Shown piece after piece: positions 5,586 through 7,025 of a DNA stretch of 7,025 bases. The stretch's first letter is position 1, and each line of letters starts with the position of its first letter. The notes under the pieces were generated by a model. That model worked only from the letters and a program-made list of their open reading frames with translations. It was not told where the DNA came from and made no database searches. This DNA comes from Desulfotignum sp. GTDB taxonomy: Bacteria; Desulfobacterota; Desulfobacteria; Desulfobacterales; Desulfobacteraceae. Location: positions 1 through 7,025 of the forward strand of contig JAIPDY010000170.1 of assembly GCA_021737445.1 (NCBI GenBank), in the 5' to 3' direction. Both the position numbers and the translations under genes were made by a program.

Positions 5586-5618
5586 GAATAATAACCATGT
5601 AACCCATTGCATAAAATT

Positions 5619-6203
5619 ATGAAAACAAAACTGGGTGCATTATTACGGGCCATTCGAAACACCCGGCAGTTTACCATCAAGGATGTTGCAGCCAAGGCCG
5701 GCATCAGCTCCAGCCTGCTGTCCCAGATCGAGCGGAACCGGATCTCCCCGTCCCTGGACACATTGCTCCAGCTGCTGGAGGTGTATGGTGTCTCTCCGGA
5801 CAAGTTTTTCAAAGACTATGAAACCCAGTCCCGGGTGGAGATCATCCGGAAAAATGAACGGAAAACCTACAAACGCAAGGGGTTTTCCTATGAAAAACTG
5901 TGCGGTGAAAGCCAGGCCAAAGGAAACCATTCCTTTAATGCGTTTTTTCTGGAACTGGGACCCGGCCAGGAGCGGGGGGATGCAGACGACGGCCACCTGG
6001 GCCGGGAACTGGGCATCGTGATTTCCGGATCAGCCCAGCTGATCTATGGGGAGGAGCAGCACTGGATCGAAACCGGGGATTCCGTGTCATTTTTTTCCCA
6101 GATTCCCCACCTGATCCGCAATACATCTGACATCCTGTTCCAGGCCTATTGGGTGGTGACCCCGGCAGATGGTGAAGATTATTTTGGTGAAAAAACAGCC
6201 TGA
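5619..6203 (+). CDS. XRE family transcriptional regulator with C-terminal cupin domain
   Basis: A 194-residue regulator with two parts. Residues about 5-64 form an XRE (lambda Cro/CI type) helix-turn-helix: LGALLRAIRNTRQFTIKDVA, then AGISSSLLSQIERNRISPS, then LDTLLQLLEVYGVSPDKFF. Residues about 105-182 form a cupin sensor: HLGRELGIVISGSAQLIYGE (126-145), IETGDSVSFFSQIPH (150-164) and a final beta strand. This plan is shared by PuuR-like and SutR-like regulators, which sense a small metabolite in the cupin barrel. The ATG at 5619 is preferred to the TTG at 5607 because family members start just before the first helix; neither has a good ribosome site. The next gene starts 14 bases after its stop, so the two form an operon, and the substrate of that enzyme, or a related acid, is the natural candidate ligand. 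The dyad at 5557-5585 is its probable operator. Confidence 0.92.
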   Translation: MKTKLGALLRAIRNTRQFTIKDVAAKAGISSSLLSQIERNRISPSLDTLLQLLEVYGVSPDKFFKDYETQSRVEIIRKNERKTYKRKGFSYEKLCGESQAKGNHSFNAFFLELGPGQERGDADDGHLGRELGIVISGSAQLIYGEEQHWIETGDSVSFFSQIPHLIRNTSDILFQAYWVVTPADGEDYFGEKTA

Positions 6204-6206
6204 ACC

Positions 6207-6211
6207 AGGAG
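6207..6211 (+). promoter_or_regulatory. Ribosome binding site of the hydro-lyase gene
   Basis: AGGAG ends six bases before the ATG at 6218, ideal spacing, and lies within the 14-base gap after the regulator stop. It is much stronger than the ribosome site of the regulator itself, which suggests more enzyme than regulator is made from the shared transcript. Confidence 0.7.
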
Positions 6212-6217
6212 AATTCC

Positions 6218-7025
6218 ATGGGAAAAACGATTGCAGAAAAAATTTTTGAAACACACCTGAAAGACCAGCCCTTTGGCGAGGTGAATGTATTGCGCCTGGA
6301 CCGGGTGTTCTGCCATGAAATCACCACCCCCACAGCCATCCAGGACCTGAAGGCCCGGGGCAAGGACCGGGTGTTTGACCCGGACAAAATCAAGGCGGTG
6401 ATTGACCATGTGACACCGGCCAAGGATTCCAAGACAGCGCTCCAGGGAAAAATCCTGCGGGACTGGGCACATCGCCATAAAATCAAAGATTTTTTTGACA
6501 TCGGCCGCAACGGGGTCTGTCATGCTATTTTTCCGGAAAAAGGGTTTGTCCGGCCCGGGTTTGTCATTATCATGGGCGATTCCCACACCTGCACCCATGG
6601 GGCATTCGGCGCTTTTGCCGCAGGCGTGGGCACCACGGACCTGGAGGTGGGGATTTTAAAGGGGGTGTGCGCCTTTAAAAAACCGGACACCCTGAAAATT
6701 GAAATCACGGGAACGCTGCGGCCTGGGGTGCTTGCCAAGGACGTTATCCTGGAAGTGATCCGGCAGGTCACAGTGAACGGGGCCACCAACCAGGTGATCG
6801 AGTTCTGCGGCCCCGTGGTGGATGCCATGTCCATGGAAGCGCGCATGACCTTGTCCAACATGGCCGTGGAGGCCGGTGCCACCTGCGGCATCTGCCTGCC
6901 TGACAAAGAGACCGTGGATTATCTGTGGCCGTTTATCAAAAATGAATACACGGACAAACAAGCGGCCCTGGCAGATTTTTCCCGGTTCCGGTCTGATGCG
7001 GATGCCGTGTATGCCGGCCATAAAA
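6218..7025 (+). CDS. Aconitase-family hydro-lyase large subunit, LeuC/homoaconitase type (3' end outside window)
   Basis: The first 269 codons of a large subunit of the 3-isopropylmalate dehydratase / homoaconitase family, cytoplasmic [4Fe-4S] enzymes that move a hydroxyl between neighbouring carbons of a substituted malate. Family strings visible in order are MGKTIAEKIF, HEITTPTAI (33-41), the DPDKIKAVIDHVTPAKD stretch ending at residue 70, DIGRNGVCH (94-102), PEKGFVRPG (106-114), GDSHTCTHGAFGAFAAGVG (120-138), LRPGVLAKDVIL (167-178), and MEARMTLSNMAVEAGA (206-221). The His of DHVTPAKD and GDSHT belong to the active site. The three cluster cysteines lie in the second half of the protein, out of view. 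The usual length is about 420 residues. The substrate is uncertain: leucine synthesis (LeuC), homoaconitate, or a dimethylmalate- or citramalate-like acid are all possible. The small subunit is expected next downstream. No stop is reached before the window ends. Confidence 0.92.
   Translation, partial: MGKTIAEKIFETHLKDQPFGEVNVLRLDRVFCHEITTPTAIQDLKARGKDRVFDPDKIKAVIDHVTPAKDSKTALQGKILRDWAHRHKIKDFFDIGRNGVCHAIFPEKGFVRPGFVIIMGDSHTCTHGAFGAFAAGVGTTDLEVGILKGVCAFKKPDTLKIEITGTLRPGVLAKDVILEVIRQVTVNGATNQVIEFCGPVVDAMSMEARMTLSNMAVEAGATCGICLPDKETVDYLWPFIKNEYTDKQAALADFSRFRSDADAVYAGHK

Noticed and set aside
5607..5618. TTG at 5607 as start of the XRE-cupin regulator
   Set aside because: It would add only four residues (M-H-K-I) before the ATG at 5619, has no ribosome site, and family members begin at the equivalent of the ATG.
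5935..7021. Several minus-strand open frames opposite the regulator and hydro-lyase genes
   Set aside because: The plus strand encodes an unbroken LeuC-type protein through this region although it has no stop in the window; the reverse frames are by-products of its codon use.

Overview
The window reads as an ordinary, gene-dense stretch of a bacterial chromosome of moderate GC content. The gene set includes an electron-transfer flavoprotein, a sigma-54 activator of the RocR-like type, an ammonia-dependent NAD synthetase, an MTH1187-type protein, a DHH phosphoesterase, and an aconitase/LeuC-type hydro-lyase under an XRE-cupin regulator. The protein sequences look most like those of sulfate-reducing Desulfobacterota (Desulfobacteraceae-like). 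That placement is a judgement from familiarity, not from a search.

Layout: (1) 1-1790 (+): the 3' end of etfA, then after one base a PAS/AAA+/Fis-type sigma-54-dependent regulator, probably translationally coupled. (2) 1813-2604 (-): nadE, convergent with the regulator and carrying a near-consensus sigma-70 promoter. (3) 2605-2854: a divergent intergenic region with one promoter facing each way and about 100 bases of possible hairpin structure between them. (4) 2855-3154 (+): an MTH1187/YqgV-like protein whose stop lies one base from the stop of (5) 3156-4052 (-), a DHH/DHHA1 phosphoesterase. (6) 4155-4775 (+): a YigZ/IMPACT-family protein, divergent from the phosphoesterase. (7) 4776-4931: AT-rich spacer with overlapping inverted repeats. 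(8) 4932-5537 (+): the C-terminal half of an AAA_14/DUF4143 ATPase whose ATPase half is missing, probably a remnant. (9) 5538-5618: a promoter-like element overlapped by an 11-bp-arm dyad, a likely operator. (10) 5619-6203 (+): an XRE-family regulator with a C-terminal cupin, followed after 14 bases by (11) the first 269 codons of a LeuC/homoaconitase-type large subunit that runs off the window.

Two regulator-plus-enzyme units stand out: etfA with its own sigma-54 activator, and the hydro-lyase with its XRE-cupin regulator. The middle genes are housekeeping (NAD synthesis, small-ligand binding, phosphoester hydrolysis, IMPACT family) and share no obvious pathway. I see no CRISPR array, tRNA, rRNA, intact transposon or clear new defence system. 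The best leads are the operator-like dyad with its downstream operon, the AT-rich palindromes beside a broken ATPase gene, the nine-A run placed just ahead of the activator's DNA-binding domain, and the structured nadE/MTH1187 intergenic region.
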